In this document: positions 62,857 through 64,000 of the stretch, one piece after another | Position numbering within the stretch: position 1 is the stretch's first letter | Layout: each line of letters opens with the position of its first letter | From: JAJYSO01 sp964579505 | Lineage (GTDB): Bacteria; Bacteroidota; Bacteroidia; Flavobacteriales; Flavobacteriaceae | Reading direction: 5' to 3' | Length of the DNA stretch: 64,000 nt | Assembly: GCA_964579505.1 (NCBI GenBank) | Contig: CAZOGC010000003.1 | Span: 62,001 to 126,000 of the forward strand | Translations under genes and position numbers: made by a program | The notes under the pieces: generated by a model | Database searches by the model: none | The model's input: only the letters and a program-made list of their open reading frames with translations | Told to the model about the DNA's origin: nothing

Positions 62857-64000
62857 ATGGAGATACAAGAGATAAAAAACAGGCTCACATTAGCCCAAGT
62901 CCTGCACTACTACCACCTAAAACCCGATAAGCAACTGCGGTTAAACTGTCCTTTTCATAACGACAAAACCCCGAGTATGCAAGTGTATTACAAAACGCAT
63001 ACGGCTTATTGTTTTTCGAGCAACTGCAAAACCCACGGCAAAAGCTTGGATGTCATCGACTTTATAATGCACAAGGAGAATTTAACGAAAAGGGAAGCGA
63101 TTTTAAAAGCCCAATCAATGATTAGTGGTGCGACCACACCGACAAAACCACCAACGGAAGAACCGGCAAGAAAAGTTTATGCCGAGCCAAGCCGAAGAAC
63201 GGTGCTTACTCAATTATTTACCTACTTCAAAAATGCCATACACAACAGCAAACCTGCACAGGAGTATCTACAAAGTAGATGTTTGGATTTTACGAAAACG
63301 GAAGTGGGTTACAATAGCGGTCAGTTCCATCACGGATCCCGGCGAGACAAGCAATTAATACAATCCTGCATAAAGCTGGGCCTGCTCTTGGACTTGGGAA
63401 CGAAAAGCAGAACGGGAAATCCGGCCTACAAGCCTTTTGGGAAATGGGGTATCGTGTTTGCCCTGCGGAACAAAAGTAATGAAATCGTATCGCTTTACTT
63501 CCGCAGTACATTGGGCAAAAAAGAGCAACGACATTTTTATTTACGGAACAGACAAGGTTTATATCCAAAATATCCGTCTGCGGCGACTCGCCGCCTGATA
63601 TTGACCGAAAGTATCATTGATGCAGCTTCACTATTGGAGCAGGAAAAAATCAAGGCTCATTATGAGGTACTGGCACTCTTTGGCACAAACGGATTTACAG
63701 ATGAACACACGGAGGCCGTGAGCCAATTAAAGGAACTTGAAGAGATTATATTTTTCTTAGATGGCGATGATGCAGGAAATAAAGCGGTAGAAAAATATGC
63801 CCCAATGTTGAAGGCACTGAAATCCCGACCACATTCGGGACTCAAAGCAGATTATCCAAGCGTTACCATATCAAACGTGCAAGTACCCGAAAACGAAGAT
63901 GTAAACAGCTTATTGCAAGGTCATAGTGGGGATATTTTACACCACTTGGTCAATACCCGGAAAGAATACGACTTTTTATTTTCAAGCGGTGAGCCACCGC
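62857..64000 (+). CDS. CHC2 zinc finger and Toprim primase of a mobile element (runs off the window)
   Basis: From ATG 62857 the frame stays open to the window end (381 codons seen). The N-terminal zinc finger reads C31-PFH34 ... C52-FSSNC57, a variant of the CHC2 finger of DNA primases. A Toprim domain follows, with LILTESIIDAA and FFLDGDDAGN supplying the Glu and DxD. Such proteins are encoded on conjugative and integrative elements in Bacteroidota. It starts after a divergent repressor and an operator-bearing promoter, so this edge is probably an integrated element. The rest of the element lies outside the window. Confidence 0.88.
   Translation, partial: MEIQEIKNRLTLAQVLHYYHLKPDKQLRLNCPFHNDKTPSMQVYYKTHTAYCFSSNCKTHGKSLDVIDFIMHKENLTKREAILKAQSMISGATTPTKPPTEEPARKVYAEPSRRTVLTQLFTYFKNAIHNSKPAQEYLQSRCLDFTKTEVGYNSGQFHHGSRRDKQLIQSCIKLGLLLDLGTKSRTGNPAYKPFGKWGIVFALRNKSNEIVSLYFRSTLGKKEQRHFYLRNRQGLYPKYPSAATRRLILTESIIDAASLLEQEKIKAHYEVLALFGTNGFTDEHTEAVSQLKELEEIIFFLDGDDAGNKAVEKYAPMLKALKSRPHSGLKADYPSVTISNVQVPENEDVNSLLQGHSGDILHHLVNTRKEYDFLFSSGEPP

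Overview
The window is chromosomal DNA of a Bacteroidota bacterium, almost certainly of the class Flavobacteriia (family Flavobacteriaceae or close to it). The evidence is low-GC DNA, many promoter boxes of the Bacteroidota type (TAnnTTTG with an upstream TTTG about 19 bp away), gliding-motility genes gldB and gldC, a C-terminal sorting domain of the type IX secretion system, and the gene order tRNAs-tuf-tRNA-Trp-secE-nusG-rplKAJL-rpoBC-DUF3467. No rRNA genes or CRISPR arrays were seen.

Layout. 1-7620: small unknown genes, a TauE/SafE exporter, an M28 exopeptidase, two exported proteins of unknown function, and an ECF sigma factor / small protein / MscS-like operon. 7767-16501: a six-gene cluster that looks like a synthase-dependent exopolysaccharide machine. 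It has a 36-residue lipoprotein, an outer-membrane TolC-like protein fused to a glycosidase-like barrel, a HlyD-like adaptor, a regulator with a pseudo-receiver, zinc ribbons and a degenerate GGDEF domain, a processive GT2 synthase, and a secreted polysaccharide deacetylase. 16692-28753: housekeeping and envelope genes (truA, an MsbA-like ABC transporter, a TlpA-like thioredoxin, a histidine kinase, nadE, gldBC, yceI-like, a SpoU methyltransferase, a DUF3810 protein, a xerC/D-type recombinase). 28838-42827: four tRNAs, tuf, tRNA-Trp and the transcription/translation block, with a structured rplL-rpoB intergenic region. 43111-52429: argS, apaG, an MBL-fold hydrolase, a ClC channel, a DUF6600-like basic protein, an Old Yellow Enzyme, fabI and a phosphodiesterase.

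52634-62223 is an accessory region of RHS/YD-repeat polymorphic toxins. Two large exported RHS proteins are followed by an AT-rich toxin tip and a lipoprotein that is probably its immunity protein. After them comes a displaced second toxin cassette, fused in frame to the remains of an IS1380-family transposase, with its own exported immunity candidate. From 62373 to the right edge, an XRE repressor diverges from a CHC2/Toprim primase that runs off the window, which looks like the edge of an integrated element.

The most interesting system is the exopolysaccharide cluster. It combines a tripartite TolC/HlyD export route, a Pel-like degenerate GGDEF regulator and a Pga/Pel-like deacetylase and glycosidase pair in an order I do not recognise from the named Pel, Pga, Bcs or Alg systems. 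All functional calls come from reading motifs; no database searches were run.
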